Part shown: in pieces, positions 56,364-64,000 of the stretch
Layout: every line of letters starts with the position of its first letter
Numbering within the stretch: the stretch's first letter is position 1
NCBI RefSeq assembly: GCF_002078505.1
Contig: NZ_LUAV01000004.1
Coordinates: 512,567-576,566, forward strand
DNA from: Ensifer aridi
GTDB lineage: Bacteria > Pseudomonadota > Alphaproteobacteria > Rhizobiales > Rhizobiaceae
Reading direction: 5' to 3'
DNA length: 64,000 nt
Translations under genes and position numbers: made by a program
Notes under the pieces: generated by a model
Databases searched by the model: none
Seen by the model: only the letters and a program-made list of their open reading frames with translations
Told to the model about the DNA's origin: nothing

Positions 56364-56428
56364 GCCGCTCATCAAACGGCAGGGCCGCTTGATCGGGGCG
56401 CGCGAGCGTTTCGGCCAGTCAAGGGAAT

Positions 56429-56505
56429 GCGGGTGTAGCTCAGTCGGTTAGAGTGCCGGCCTGTCACGCCGGAGGTCGCGGGTTCGAGCCCCGTCACTCG
56501 CGCCA
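56429..56505 (+). tRNA. tRNA-Asp (anticodon GTC), copy 1
   Basis: GCGGGTG pairs with CACTCGC, followed by G and CCA. The anticodon stem CCGGC/GCCGG encloses CTGTCAC (GTC). It is 77 bases with intact D- and T-arms. A second identical copy starts 149 bases later. Confidence 0.98.
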
Positions 56506-56577
56506 CTCTTGAAGGATACTGCGGCATTCTCAAAAGATGCCGATGATGAGACAATGGCCATCTGCTGGTCATGATGC

Positions 56578-56654
56578 GCGGGTGTAGCTCAGTCGGTTAG
56601 AGTGCCGGCCTGTCACGCCGGAGGTCGCGGGTTCGAGCCCCGTCACTCGCGCCA
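56578..56654 (+). tRNA. tRNA-Asp (anticodon GTC), copy 2
   Basis: This 77-base gene is identical to copy 1, as far as read by eye. The 72-base spacer between them shares no similarity with flanks. Both copies likely come from one precursor. Confidence 0.98.
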
Positions 56655-56961
56655 TTTCTCTTTGTCTCCCTCCCGATGAACCCCTTCGAGCTGTTTCATT
56701 TTTGCATGGCAGCAATCCGCCTTGATGCCGCATTTCGGCGGTAACCTCCGCCCGCTCGCGCAATTGCGCGCTTCGTTATGCGCATGCATGCGACATGCCG
56801 TCCAATCCTGCGCCGTGAACCGGTTTAAATGCCTGTTGAAGGCTTGCGCCGGGGCGCGGCCTGCGCTAACCACTCTGGCGTTGCAACATACTTTTCGGCC
56901 TGCGGCATCATGTTCTTGAAGCGCCTCTCTTGGTGCTCTCCCGCGGGCAGGGACGGATAAA
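56655..56961. other. nuo operon upstream region
   Basis: This 307-base gap follows tRNA-Asp and leads to nuoA. It should contain the nuo promoter, but no sharp -35/-10 stands out. CGGTTTAAATG near 56820 is AT-rich. No RNA gene or coding frame is supported. Confidence 0.35.
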
Positions 56962-57327
56962 ATGACTGAACTTCTCGGTTCTTATGTTCCGATCGCGATT
57001 TTCATTGGAATCGCGCTTGTGATCGGCCTCGCTCTTCTGGTCGCTCCTTTTGCCGTCGCCTTCAAGGCGCCTGATTCGGAAAAACTGTCGGCCTACGAGT
57101 GCGGCTTCAATGCGTTTGACGACGCCCGCATGAAGTTCGACATCCGCTTCTATCTCGTTTCGATCCTCTTCATCATCTTCGACCTCGAAGTCGCGTTCCT
57201 CTTCCCCTGGGCGGTTTCGTTCAAGGATATTGGCTGGTTCGGCTTCTGGTCGATGATGGTCTTCCTCCTGGTCCTGACGGTCGGCTTCATCTATGAATGG
57301 AAGAAGGGAGCGCTGGAATGGAACTAG
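56962..57327 (+). CDS. nuoA: NADH-quinone oxidoreductase subunit A
   Basis: NuoA is a membrane-arm subunit of complex I near the quinone site. The 121-residue protein has three spans: [20 protein letters not shown], then the conserved loop [43 protein letters not shown], and a third [19 protein letters not shown]. The loop cysteine (YECGF) is the one known from active/deactive studies in mitochondria. It overlaps nuoB by ten bases and heads the nuo operon. The ribosome binding site is modest. Confidence 0.98.
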   Translation: MTELLGSYVPIAIFIGIALVIGLALLVAPFAVAFKAPDSEKLSAYECGFNAFDDARMKFDIRFYLVSILFIIFDLEVAFLFPWAVSFKDIGWFGFWSMMVFLLVLTVGFIYEWKKGALEWN

Positions 57328-57896
57328 CATCCGGCACCACGCTCGTTGCGCCCCAACCGAAAGGGATCGTCGATCCCGCGACCGGCAAGCCGATCGGCAG
57401 CAATGACGCATTCTTTGGCGAGATCAACAACGAGCTCGCCGACAAGGGCTTTCTCGTCACCTCGACGGACGAACTTATCAACTGGGCGCGCACCGGCTCG
57501 CTCATGTGGATGACCTTCGGTCTTGCCTGCTGCGCCGTCGAAATGATGCAGATGTCGATGCCGCGCTATGACGCCGAGCGCTTCGGCTTTGCGCCGCGCG
57601 CCTCGCCGCGTCAGTCCGACGTCATGATCGTCGCCGGCACGCTTACCAACAAGATGGCGCCCGCGCTGCGCAAGGTCTACGACCAGATGCCGGAACCGCG
57701 CTATGTCATTTCGATGGGCTCCTGCGCCAACGGTGGCGGCTACTATCACTATTCCTACTCGGTCGTACGCGGCTGTGACCGCGTCGTGCCCGTCGACATC
57801 TACGTGCCAGGCTGTCCTCCCACGGCAGAAGCGCTGCTCTACGGCGTGCTTCTGCTGCAGAAGAAGATCCGCCGGACCGGCACGATCGAGCGCTAA
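57318..57896 (+). CDS. nuoB: NADH-quinone oxidoreductase subunit B
   Basis: NuoB carries the terminal iron-sulfur cluster N2, which reduces ubiquinone. In the 192-residue protein the cluster cysteines are the pair in [12 protein letters not shown], one in [16 protein letters not shown] and one in [14 protein letters not shown]. The N-terminal extension (about residues 1-35) is typical of alphaproteobacteria. The ATG at 57318 lies inside the end of nuoA, with GGGAGCGCTGGA before it. NuoC follows after 18 bases. Confidence 0.98.
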   Translation: MELASGTTLVAPQPKGIVDPATGKPIGSNDAFFGEINNELADKGFLVTSTDELINWARTGSLMWMTFGLACCAVEMMQMSMPRYDAERFGFAPRASPRQSDVMIVAGTLTNKMAPALRKVYDQMPEPRYVISMGSCANGGGYYHYSYSVVRGCDRVVPVDIYVPGCPPTAEALLYGVLLLQKKIRRTGTIER

Positions 57897-57914
57897 GGGC
57901 AGGGGGTCTTTAAT

Positions 57915-58520
57915 ATGAGTGAAGCCCTGAACGAGCTTGCCTCCTATCTTCGCGAGATGCGCGGCGCGCTTATTGCCGATTCGGCCATCGAATACGGCGA
58001 GCTGACACTGACGGCGAAGGCGGAGAACCTTATAGCGCTCCTGACCTTCCTGCGCGACGACGTGCAGTGCGGTTTTATCAGCCTGATCGACGTTTGCGGT
58101 GTCGACTATCCGCAGCGGCCGGACCGCTTCGACGTCGTGTATCATCTGCTGTCGCCGCGCCAGAACCTGCGCGTGCGGGTGAAGGTCGCCACCGGCGAGG
58201 GCGAGCCCGTCCCCTCCGCGACCGCCGTCTACCCGGGCGCCGACTGGTTCGAGCGCGAAGCCTATGACATGTACGGCATTCTCTTCACCGGCCATCCGGA
58301 CTTGAGACGCATCCTCACGGACTACGGTTTCGAGGGCTATCCGCTGCGCAAGGACTTCCCGGTAACCGGCTTCGTCGAAGTGCGCTACGACGACGAGGTC
58401 AAACGTGTTGTCTATGAGCCGGTCCATTTGAGGCAGGAATTCCGCAACTTCGACTTCCTCTCGCCGTGGGAAGGCACGGATTACGTCCTGCCCGGCGACG
58501 AGAAGGCGAAGGCACGGTAA
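57915..58520 (+). CDS. nuoC: NADH-quinone oxidoreductase subunit C
   Basis: NuoC (30-kDa subunit) is a peripheral-arm scaffold. The 201-residue protein has [66 protein letters not shown], the family signature, and ends with the [11 protein letters not shown] segment. It is separate from nuoD, unlike the fused NuoCD of E. coli. Spacing to nuoD is 57 bases. Confidence 0.97.
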   Translation: MSEALNELASYLREMRGALIADSAIEYGELTLTAKAENLIALLTFLRDDVQCGFISLIDVCGVDYPQRPDRFDVVYHLLSPRQNLRVRVKVATGEGEPVPSATAVYPGADWFEREAYDMYGILFTGHPDLRRILTDYGFEGYPLRKDFPVTGFVEVRYDDEVKRVVYEPVHLRQEFRNFDFLSPWEGTDYVLPGDEKAKAR

Positions 58521-58577
58521 GTCAAGTCGGCCCGTGGTGATCGCGAAAGGATTGCCATCCGGCCTGGAGCAATCGGT

Positions 58578-59768
58578 ATGACCGAACATAACGTCCGCAA
58601 CTTCAACATCAACTTCGGTCCGCAGCATCCGGCGGCGCACGGCGTTCTGCGTCTCGTGCTGGAACTCGACGGCGAAATCGTCGAGCGCGTCGATCCGCAT
58701 ATCGGCCTTCTGCATCGCGGCACCGAGAAGCTGATCGAGACGAAGACCTACCTGCAGGCTATCCCTTATTTCGACCGGCTCGATTACGTCGCGCCGATGA
58801 ATCAGGAGCACGCCTTCGCGCTTGCCGTTGAGAGGTTGACCGGCACGGAAGTGCCGATCCGCGGCCAGCTCATCCGCGTCCTCTATTCGGAAATCGGCCG
58901 TATCCTGTCGCATCTCCTCAACGTGACGACCCAGGCGATGGATGTCGGCGCGCTGACCCCGCCGCTCTGGGGTTTCGAGGAACGCGAGAAGCTGATGGTC
59001 TTCTATGAGCGCGCCTGCGGCGCGCGCATGCACGCCGCCTATTTCCGTCCCGGCGGAGTGCATCAGGACCTGCCGCACAAGCTCGTCGAGGATATCGGCA
59101 ACTGGATCGATCCGTTCCTGAAGACCGTCGACGATATCGATGAGCTCCTGACCGGCAACCGCATCTTCAAGCAGCGCAATGTCGACATCGGCGTCGTCAC
59201 GCTGGAGGATGCCTGGGCATGGGGCTTCTCCGGCGTGATGGTGCGCGGCTCTGGCGCTGCCTGGGACCTGCGCCGTGCGCAGCCCTATGAGTGCTATTCC
59301 GATCTCGAGTTCGACATTCCGATCGGCAAGAACGGCGACTGTTTTGACCGCTACCTGATCCGCATGATCGAGATGCGCCAATCGGCGCGGATCATGCGCC
59401 AGTGCGTCGACCGTCTGCTCGGTGATGCGAAGGTGGGGCCGGTCTCCTCGCTCGACGGCAAGATCGTGCCGCCAAAGCGCGGCGAGATGAAGCGCTCGAT
59501 GGAAGCGCTGATCCACCACTTCAAGCTCTATACCGAGGGCTACCATGTGCCGGCCGGCGAGGTCTACGCCGCGGTCGAGGCCCCGAAGGGCGAATTCGGC
59601 GTCTATCTGGTCTCCGACGGCACCAACAAGCCGTACCGCTGCAAGATCCGCGCGCCGGGCTATGCGCATTTGCAGGCCATGGACTTCCTCTGTCGCGGGC
59701 ACCAGCTTGCCGACGTCTCGGCCGTGCTGGGCTCCCTCGATATCGTTTTCGGCGAGGTCGATCGCTGA
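58578..59768 (+). CDS. nuoD: NADH-quinone oxidoreductase subunit D
   Basis: NuoD (49-kDa subunit) forms the quinone pocket with NuoB. The 396-residue protein has [22 protein letters not shown] (His-containing quinone loop), [29 protein letters not shown], and [26 protein letters not shown] and [17 protein letters not shown] segments near the end. Its TGA overlaps the ATG of a small exported-protein gene (TGATG). Confidence 0.98.
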   Translation: MTEHNVRNFNINFGPQHPAAHGVLRLVLELDGEIVERVDPHIGLLHRGTEKLIETKTYLQAIPYFDRLDYVAPMNQEHAFALAVERLTGTEVPIRGQLIRVLYSEIGRILSHLLNVTTQAMDVGALTPPLWGFEEREKLMVFYERACGARMHAAYFRPGGVHQDLPHKLVEDIGNWIDPFLKTVDDIDELLTGNRIFKQRNVDIGVVTLEDAWAWGFSGVMVRGSGAAWDLRRAQPYECYSDLEFDIPIGKNGDCFDRYLIRMIEMRQSARIMRQCVDRLLGDAKVGPVSSLDGKIVPPKRGEMKRSMEALIHHFKLYTEGYHVPAGEVYAAVEAPKGEFGVYLVSDGTNKPYRCKIRAPGYAHLQAMDFLCRGHQLADVSAVLGSLDIVFGEVDR

Positions 59769-60022
59769 TGCGTCTGGCGCCGCTCGCCGCTCTCGGACTT
59801 CTTGCTCTTGCTTCTGCGGCCTCCGCCCAGGAGGAAGTCGGCAGTGAATCGTCCTCGGGGCTGCGGGGCGGCGCCATGTCCACGCTCCTGTCCAAGGGTT
59901 ACGAGATCAAGGCCGCGGTCGCCAACGGCACGCGCTACATCGTATTTTTGCAGAAAGACCAGTCAGCCTATGCCTGCGAATTCGTCTCGCTGACGAAATC
60001 GCGGTGTGGTTCGATTAACTGA
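59768..60022 (+). CDS. Small exported protein inserted in the nuo operon
   Basis: The 84-residue protein has a Sec signal [20 protein letters not shown], cleaved before QEE. The mature part is about 64 residues with [37 protein letters not shown] and a C-terminal KSRCGSIN, two cysteines that might form a periplasmic disulfide. It is translationally coupled to nuoD and ends 16 bases before nuoE. I recognise no domain. NuoD is cytoplasmic while this is exported, so direct contact would need the membrane arm. Confidence 0.75.
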   Translation: MRLAPLAALGLLALASAASAQEEVGSESSSGLRGGAMSTLLSKGYEIKAAVANGTRYIVFLQKDQSAYACEFVSLTKSRCGSIN

Positions 60023-60038
60023 TAAGGTGTCCACTAGA

Positions 60039-60878
60039 ATGTCCGTTCGTCGACTAGCCGAAGACACTGTCCAGCCAGCGACCTTTGCGTTCAACAAGGA
60101 AAATGCTGCCTGGGCCAAGGCAACGATCAATAAGTATCCGAAGGGCCGCGAGCAGTCGGCAGTCATCCCCCTGCTGATGCGCGCCCAGGAACAGGACGGT
60201 TGGGTGACGAAGGCTGCAATCGAGTCGGTCGCCGACATGCTCGGCATGCCCTATATCCGCGTCCTCGAAGTCGCTACTTTCTATACGCAGTTTCAGTTGA
60301 AGCCGGTCGGATCGCGGGCGCATGTCCAGGTTTGCGGCACGACGCCCTGCATGCTGCGCGGCGCGGAAGACCTGATCAAGGTCTGCAAGAAGAAGATTGC
60401 CGCCGAGCCCTTCACGCTGAACGAAGGCGGCACGCTCTCCTGGGAAGAGGTCGAATGTCAGGGCGCCTGCGTCAACGCGCCGATGGTGATGATCTTCAAG
60501 GACACCTTCGAGGATCTGACGGCCGAGCGGCTCGAGGAGATCATCGATCAGTTCGAAGCTGGCAAGGGCGCCGAGGTGAAGCCCGGCCCGCAGATCGATC
60601 GCGTTTATTCCGCACCGATCGGCGGACTGACGACGTTGCAGGTGCCGCAGCCGGAGGAGAAGAAGTCTGCGGTCCGGGCGAGCAAGTCGGCTGGTGGTGA
60701 CAAGGCGGTCAGCGTGCCGCCTTCGAACGCTGCAAAGCCGAAGACCGCTTCAGACGTCACCAATCCGACGCTGAAGACTCCGGCGACGGCGAAGAAAGCC
60801 TCGGCAAGGAACGCCAAGATCGAGGGCGAGACCGCCGACAAGTCCAAGCCGGCGAAGAAGCCGCGGGTAAAGAGGTGA
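60039..60878 (+). CDS. nuoE: NADH-quinone oxidoreductase subunit E
   Basis: NuoE (24-kDa subunit) holds the 2Fe-2S cluster N1a. The 279-residue protein has [33 protein letters not shown], and cluster cysteines in [15 protein letters not shown] and [13 protein letters not shown]. The core ends near residue 200; about 80 more residues form a low-complexity tail rich in Lys, Ala, Pro and Ser ([25 protein letters not shown]). Such tails occur in rhizobial NuoE, and their role is unknown. AAGGTG precedes the start. Confidence 0.96.
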   Translation: MSVRRLAEDTVQPATFAFNKENAAWAKATINKYPKGREQSAVIPLLMRAQEQDGWVTKAAIESVADMLGMPYIRVLEVATFYTQFQLKPVGSRAHVQVCGTTPCMLRGAEDLIKVCKKKIAAEPFTLNEGGTLSWEEVECQGACVNAPMVMIFKDTFEDLTAERLEEIIDQFEAGKGAEVKPGPQIDRVYSAPIGGLTTLQVPQPEEKKSAVRASKSAGGDKAVSVPPSNAAKPKTASDVTNPTLKTPATAKKASARNAKIEGETADKSKPAKKPRVKR

Positions 60879-60882
60879 AACC

Positions 60883-62187
60883 ATGCTGAGAGATGAAGAT
60901 CGCATCTTTACCAATATCTACGGCCTCAAGGACAAGTCCCTGAAAGGCGCGATGGCGCGCGGCCACTGGGACGGCACCAAGGAGCTCCTCGAGAAGGGCC
61001 GCGACTGGATCATCAACGAGGTGAAGGCTTCGGGTCTGCGCGGCCGCGGCGGCGCCGGCTTCCCGACCGGTCTCAAATGGTCCTTCATGCCGAAGGAAAG
61101 CGACGGTCGCCCGCATTATCTCGTCGTCAATGCCGACGAGTCGGAGCCCGGCACCTGCAAGGACCGCGACATCATGCGCCACGATCCGCACACGCTGATC
61201 GAAGGCTGCGTCATCGCGAGCTTCGCCATGGGCGCCCACACCGCCTATATCTACGTGCGCGGCGAGTTCATCCGCGAGCGCGAAGCGCTGCAGGCTGCGA
61301 TCGACGAATGCTACGAGTATGGCCTGCTCGGCAGGAACAACAAGCTCGGCTACGACATCGACATCTTCGTTCATCACGGCGCCGGCGCCTATATCTGCGG
61401 CGAGGAGACGGCGCTGCTCGAAAGCCTCGAGGGCAAGAAGGGCCAGCCGCGACTGAAGCCGCCTTTTCCGGCGAATATGGGCCTCTATGGCTGCCCGACG
61501 ACCGTCAACAACGTCGAGTCGATCGCGGTCACGCCGACCATTCTGCGCCGCGGTGCCGGCTGGTACACCAGCTTCGGCCGCCCGAACAATCACGGCACCA
61601 AGCTCTACTCGATCTCCGGCCACGTGAACCGCCCCTGCACGGTCGAGGACGCGATGTCGATCCCGTTCCATGAACTGATCGAGAAGCACTGCGGCGGCAT
61701 CCGCGGCGGCTGGGACAATCTGCTCGCCGTCATTCCCGGCGGCTCGTCCGTCCCCTGCGTGCCGGGCGCGCAGATGAAGGACGCGATCATGGACTATGAC
61801 GGGCTGCGCGAGCTTGGTTCCGGCCTCGGAACCGCCGCCGTCATCGTCATGGACAAGTCTACCGATATCATCAAGGCGATCTGGCGGCTTTCCGCTTTCT
61901 ACAAGCACGAGAGCTGCGGCCAGTGCACGCCTTGCCGTGAAGGCACGGGATGGATGATGCGCGTGATGGAGCGGATGGTGCAGGGTCGCGCCCAGAAGCG
62001 CGAGATCGACATGCTCTTCGACGTGACGAAGCAGGTCGAAGGTCACACGATCTGCGCACTCGGCGATGCGGCCGCATGGCCGATCCAAGGCCTGATCAAG
62101 CATTTCCGTCCGGAGATGGAAAAGCGGATCGACGAATACACCCGCAATGCCACGTCGCACGGCGCGGTGTTGGAAGCGGCGGAGTAA
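60883..62187 (+). CDS. nuoF: NADH-quinone oxidoreductase subunit F
   Basis: NuoF (51-kDa subunit) binds NADH and FMN and carries 4Fe-4S cluster N3. The 434-residue protein has the glycine-rich site [57 protein letters not shown], and cluster cysteines in [16 protein letters not shown] and [14 protein letters not shown]. It follows nuoE after four bases and precedes the helix-hairpin-helix gene after six. Confidence 0.98.
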   Translation: MLRDEDRIFTNIYGLKDKSLKGAMARGHWDGTKELLEKGRDWIINEVKASGLRGRGGAGFPTGLKWSFMPKESDGRPHYLVVNADESEPGTCKDRDIMRHDPHTLIEGCVIASFAMGAHTAYIYVRGEFIREREALQAAIDECYEYGLLGRNNKLGYDIDIFVHHGAGAYICGEETALLESLEGKKGQPRLKPPFPANMGLYGCPTTVNNVESIAVTPTILRRGAGWYTSFGRPNNHGTKLYSISGHVNRPCTVEDAMSIPFHELIEKHCGGIRGGWDNLLAVIPGGSSVPCVPGAQMKDAIMDYDGLRELGSGLGTAAVIVMDKSTDIIKAIWRLSAFYKHESCGQCTPCREGTGWMMRVMERMVQGRAQKREIDMLFDVTKQVEGHTICALGDAAAWPIQGLIKHFRPEMEKRIDEYTRNATSHGAVLEAAE

Positions 62188-62193
62188 GAGGCC

Positions 62194-62820
62194 ATGGCTG
62201 GGGCAAGCAGGGATGTACAGGGAAGGGAAACGGCGGCAGCCATCCCGTTCGCACGGACTGCGGACCCGGCCGATCCGTTCGGCATGGCCGAATGGATGAG
62301 GAGCATGCCGAACGTCGCGCTGCATCCGCTGATGGCGCATCCGACGGCGGCCATTGCCGCTGCCACGGCTCTCGGTTTCGGCCTGTCGAGCCAGATTGCC
62401 GGCATGATGTTCGGCGCAATGCAGGGCGCTGCCAGCGCTATGCAGAAAAGCGTCGCGGCCCTGGAAGTTGAGCCGGTCGAAGCGACGAAGCCGGCACCGG
62501 CTGTGGCGCCGCAGACGGCAGCCCGGCAGGCCTCGGAAGCGCCGTCCGTCCCGGCCGCGCGCAAGCCGCGCGCTGCGAGAAAGCTGGCCGCATCGGCGCA
62601 GAAGAGCGGTGCGAGCGACGATCTCAAGCGGATCGCGGGGATCGGCCCGAAGCTCGAACAGGTGTTGAACGGCAGAGGTATTCGCCGCTTCGCCGACATC
62701 GCTGCGTTGAGCGAAGCCGATGTGGCGAAGCTCGATGCCGAATTCGGCTTGTACGGCCGCATCACGCGGGACGACTGGATCGGGCAGGCGAGGGCACTCA
62801 AGGGAGTGCGGAAGAAATAA
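62194..62820 (+). CDS. Helix-hairpin-helix protein inserted between nuoF and nuoG
   Basis: The 208-residue protein has three parts: an N-terminal stretch with WMRSMPNVALHPLMAHPTAA, a hydrophobic/alanine-rich segment (AAATALGFGLSSQIAGMMFG, about residues 52-75), then a proline/alanine linker, and a C-terminal helix-hairpin-helix domain, DLKRIAGIGPKLEQVLNGRG followed by IRRFADIAALSEADVAKLD. Similar domains occur at the end of rhizobial L21 ribosomal proteins and in DUF4332. Its role near complex I is unknown; a phasin-like N-terminus or complex I assembly factor are guesses. Confidence 0.88.
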   Translation: MAGASRDVQGRETAAAIPFARTADPADPFGMAEWMRSMPNVALHPLMAHPTAAIAAATALGFGLSSQIAGMMFGAMQGAASAMQKSVAALEVEPVEATKPAPAVAPQTAARQASEAPSVPAARKPRAARKLAASAQKSGASDDLKRIAGIGPKLEQVLNGRGIRRFADIAALSEADVAKLDAEFGLYGRITRDDWIGQARALKGVRKK

Positions 62821-62824
62821 GGTG

Positions 62825-62911
62825 ATGGCCCTGCGGCGTCACGACAAGCGGCAAGGCCGTGAAGGAATTGTCCGCCGCCAAGGAAGGCAGGCGGACGAAA
62901 GACAGGATTGA
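62825..62911 (+). CDS. Possible 28-codon basic peptide before nuoG
   Basis: A short frame, [20 protein letters not shown] plus RQADERQD, fills the gap between the helix-hairpin-helix gene and nuoG. AAGGTG lies just upstream. It is highly basic and may be chance or a translated leader that couples nuoG. No family is known. Confidence 0.22.
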   Translation: MALRRHDKRQGREGIVRRQGRQADERQD

Positions 62912-62919
62912 GTGCGAAG

Positions 62920-64000
62920 ATGGCAAAGCTGAAAGTCGACGGAAAAGAGATCGAGGTCCCGGATCATTTCACGCTGCTTCAGGCATGCGAGGAGGCCGGT
63001 GCCGAGGTTCCGCGCTTCTGTTTCCATGAGCGGCTTTCGGTTGCCGGCAACTGCCGCATGTGTCTGATCGAGGTGAAGGGCGGTCCGCCGAAGCCTGCCG
63101 CCTCTTGCGCCATGGGCGTACGCGATCTGCGTCCCGGTCCGAACGGGGAAGCGCCGGAAGTCTTCACGAACACGCCGATGGTCAAGAAGGCGCGCGAAGG
63201 CGTGATGGAATTCCTGCTCATCAATCATCCGCTCGACTGCCCGATCTGCGATCAGGGCGGCGAGTGCGACCTGCAGGACCAGGCGATGGCCTTCGGCATC
63301 GACTCCTCGCGCTATCAGGAAAACAAGCGCGCGGTCGAGGACAAGTATATCGGTCCGCTCGTCAAGACCGTGATGAACCGCTGCATCCACTGCACGCGCT
63401 GCGTCCGCTTCACGACGGAAGTCGCCGGCATTGCCGAGCTCGGCCTCATCGGCCGCGGCGAGGACGCGGAAATCACCACTTATCTCGAACAGGCGATGAC
63501 CTCGGAACTGCAGGGCAATGTCGTCGACCTCTGCCCGGTCGGCGCCCTCACTTCGAAGCCCTTCGCCTTCACCGCGCGTCCGTGGGAGCTCAACAAGACC
63601 GAATCGATCGACGTCATGGATGCGGTCGGTTCGGCGATCCGCGTCGATACCCGCGGCCGCGAGGTCATGCGCATCATGCCGCGCGTCAACGAGGAGATCA
63701 ACGAAGAGTGGATCTCCGACAAGACCCGCTTCATCTGGGACGGGCTCAAGACGCAGCGCCTCGACCGTCCCTACGTCAAGAAGGACGGACGCCTGCAGCC
63801 GGCGAGCTGGAGCGAGGCATTCCAGGCGGTCAAGGCGGCTGTCGCGAAGACTTCGGGAGACAAGATCGGCGCGATTGCCGGGGACCTTGCTTCGGTCGAG
63901 GAAATGTATGCCCTGAAGGAGCTCATCTCCGCGCTCGGGTCGCAGAATCTCGATTGCCGTCAGGATGGCGCGGCGCTCGACCCGTCTCTCGGTCGCGCAA
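62920..64000 (+). CDS. nuoG: NADH-quinone oxidoreductase subunit G (5' part)
   Basis: NuoG (75-kDa subunit) guides electrons from NuoF through several iron-sulfur clusters. The first 360 residues are in the window and the gene runs off the end. Visible are the 2Fe-2S domain [20 protein letters not shown] with [20 protein letters not shown], the [18 protein letters not shown] cluster segment, [18 protein letters not shown], and [20 protein letters not shown]. The start is the conserved MAKLKVDG. A molybdopterin-type domain begins near residue 220 ([20 protein letters not shown]). Confidence 0.97.
   Translation, partial: MAKLKVDGKEIEVPDHFTLLQACEEAGAEVPRFCFHERLSVAGNCRMCLIEVKGGPPKPAASCAMGVRDLRPGPNGEAPEVFTNTPMVKKAREGVMEFLLINHPLDCPICDQGGECDLQDQAMAFGIDSSRYQENKRAVEDKYIGPLVKTVMNRCIHCTRCVRFTTEVAGIAELGLIGRGEDAEITTYLEQAMTSELQGNVVDLCPVGALTSKPFAFTARPWELNKTESIDVMDAVGSAIRVDTRGREVMRIMPRVNEEINEEWISDKTRFIWDGLKTQRLDRPYVKKDGRLQPASWSEAFQAVKAAVAKTSGDKIGAIAGDLASVEEMYALKELISALGSQNLDCRQDGAALDPSLGRA

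Larger units (their letters stand above)
55976..56428. other. Region between divergent tRNA genes
   Basis: About 450 bases separate tRNA-Val and the first tRNA-Asp. It holds a promoter for each (see entries). An A/T-rich block (TTTTTTCGATTTTTTTG) lies near 56062-56081, perhaps part of promoter or terminator structures. Frames on both strands look like chance. Confidence 0.4.

Noticed and set aside
57324..59702. A 790-codon frame antisense to nuoB, nuoC and nuoD
   Set aside because: It spans three certain genes on the other strand and has no family features.

Overview
The window is a stretch of alphaproteobacterial chromosome. Gene order and protein sequences point to a rhizobium of the Sinorhizobium/Ensifer group. 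The markers are ribH-nusB, hppA, plsX-fabH-ihfA, an exopolysaccharide cluster, ctaA, argC/speB/rpsI/rplM, clpP-clpX-lon-hupB and the start of a 14-subunit-type nuo operon with extra genes inserted. The DNA is GC-rich and many genes are spaced or overlapped as operons (ATGA, GTGA, TGATG). Genus level is an inference from recalled synteny; no search was run.

Layout: 280-3848 holds a GNAT acetyltransferase, a cupin, ribH-nusB and an MFS transporter. 4049-7432 holds the K+-independent proton pyrophosphatase hppA, a BamE-like lipoprotein and a ubiquinol-cytochrome c chaperone. 7509-11377 is the lipid and nucleoid block YceD-plsX-fabH-ihfA-MerR. From 11502 to about 14800 lies a loose accessory stretch: a tRNA-Pro, several very small proteins, a CsbD stress protein, a secreted repeat protein and long gaps. 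14828-25129 is an exopolysaccharide cluster: two glycosyltransferases, a Wzy-like polymerase, a polyprenyl-phosphate sugar transferase, a Wza-type lipoprotein, a Wzz/Wzc-like protein with a degenerate kinase domain, a FemAB/GNAT-type protein and a hexapeptide acetyltransferase. No flippase is present.

25133-33660 carries a doubly frameshifted phosphoesterase, ctaA, argC, speB, rpsI-rplM, a thioesterase, a crotonase lacking both catalytic glutamates and a DMT transporter. 33232-39231 has a CoA-binding protein, metY, a cupin, a cytochrome P450, and an endonuclease/phosphatase-fold protein next to a cardiolipin-synthase-like enzyme. 39629-45154 is the ATP-dependent protease block clpP-clpX-lon followed by hupB, with heat-shock-like promoter motifs before clpP and lon. 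45455-47650 is a phytase/phosphatase-like exported protein behind a clear Pho box. Then come a MarR regulator, a chemoreceptor, an SbcD/SbcC-like nuclease and ATPase pair, a cupin, tRNA-Val and two copies of tRNA-Asp. From 56962 to the window end runs nuoABCDEFG, interrupted by a small exported protein gene and a helix-hairpin-helix protein gene.

Most of the window is conserved housekeeping sequence. The best candidates for under-described biology are the degenerate polysaccharide co-polymerase, the SbcCD-like pair, the extra genes inside the nuo operon, the small stress-promoter genes around 12.4-13.0 kb and the Pho-box-linked phytase-like protein.
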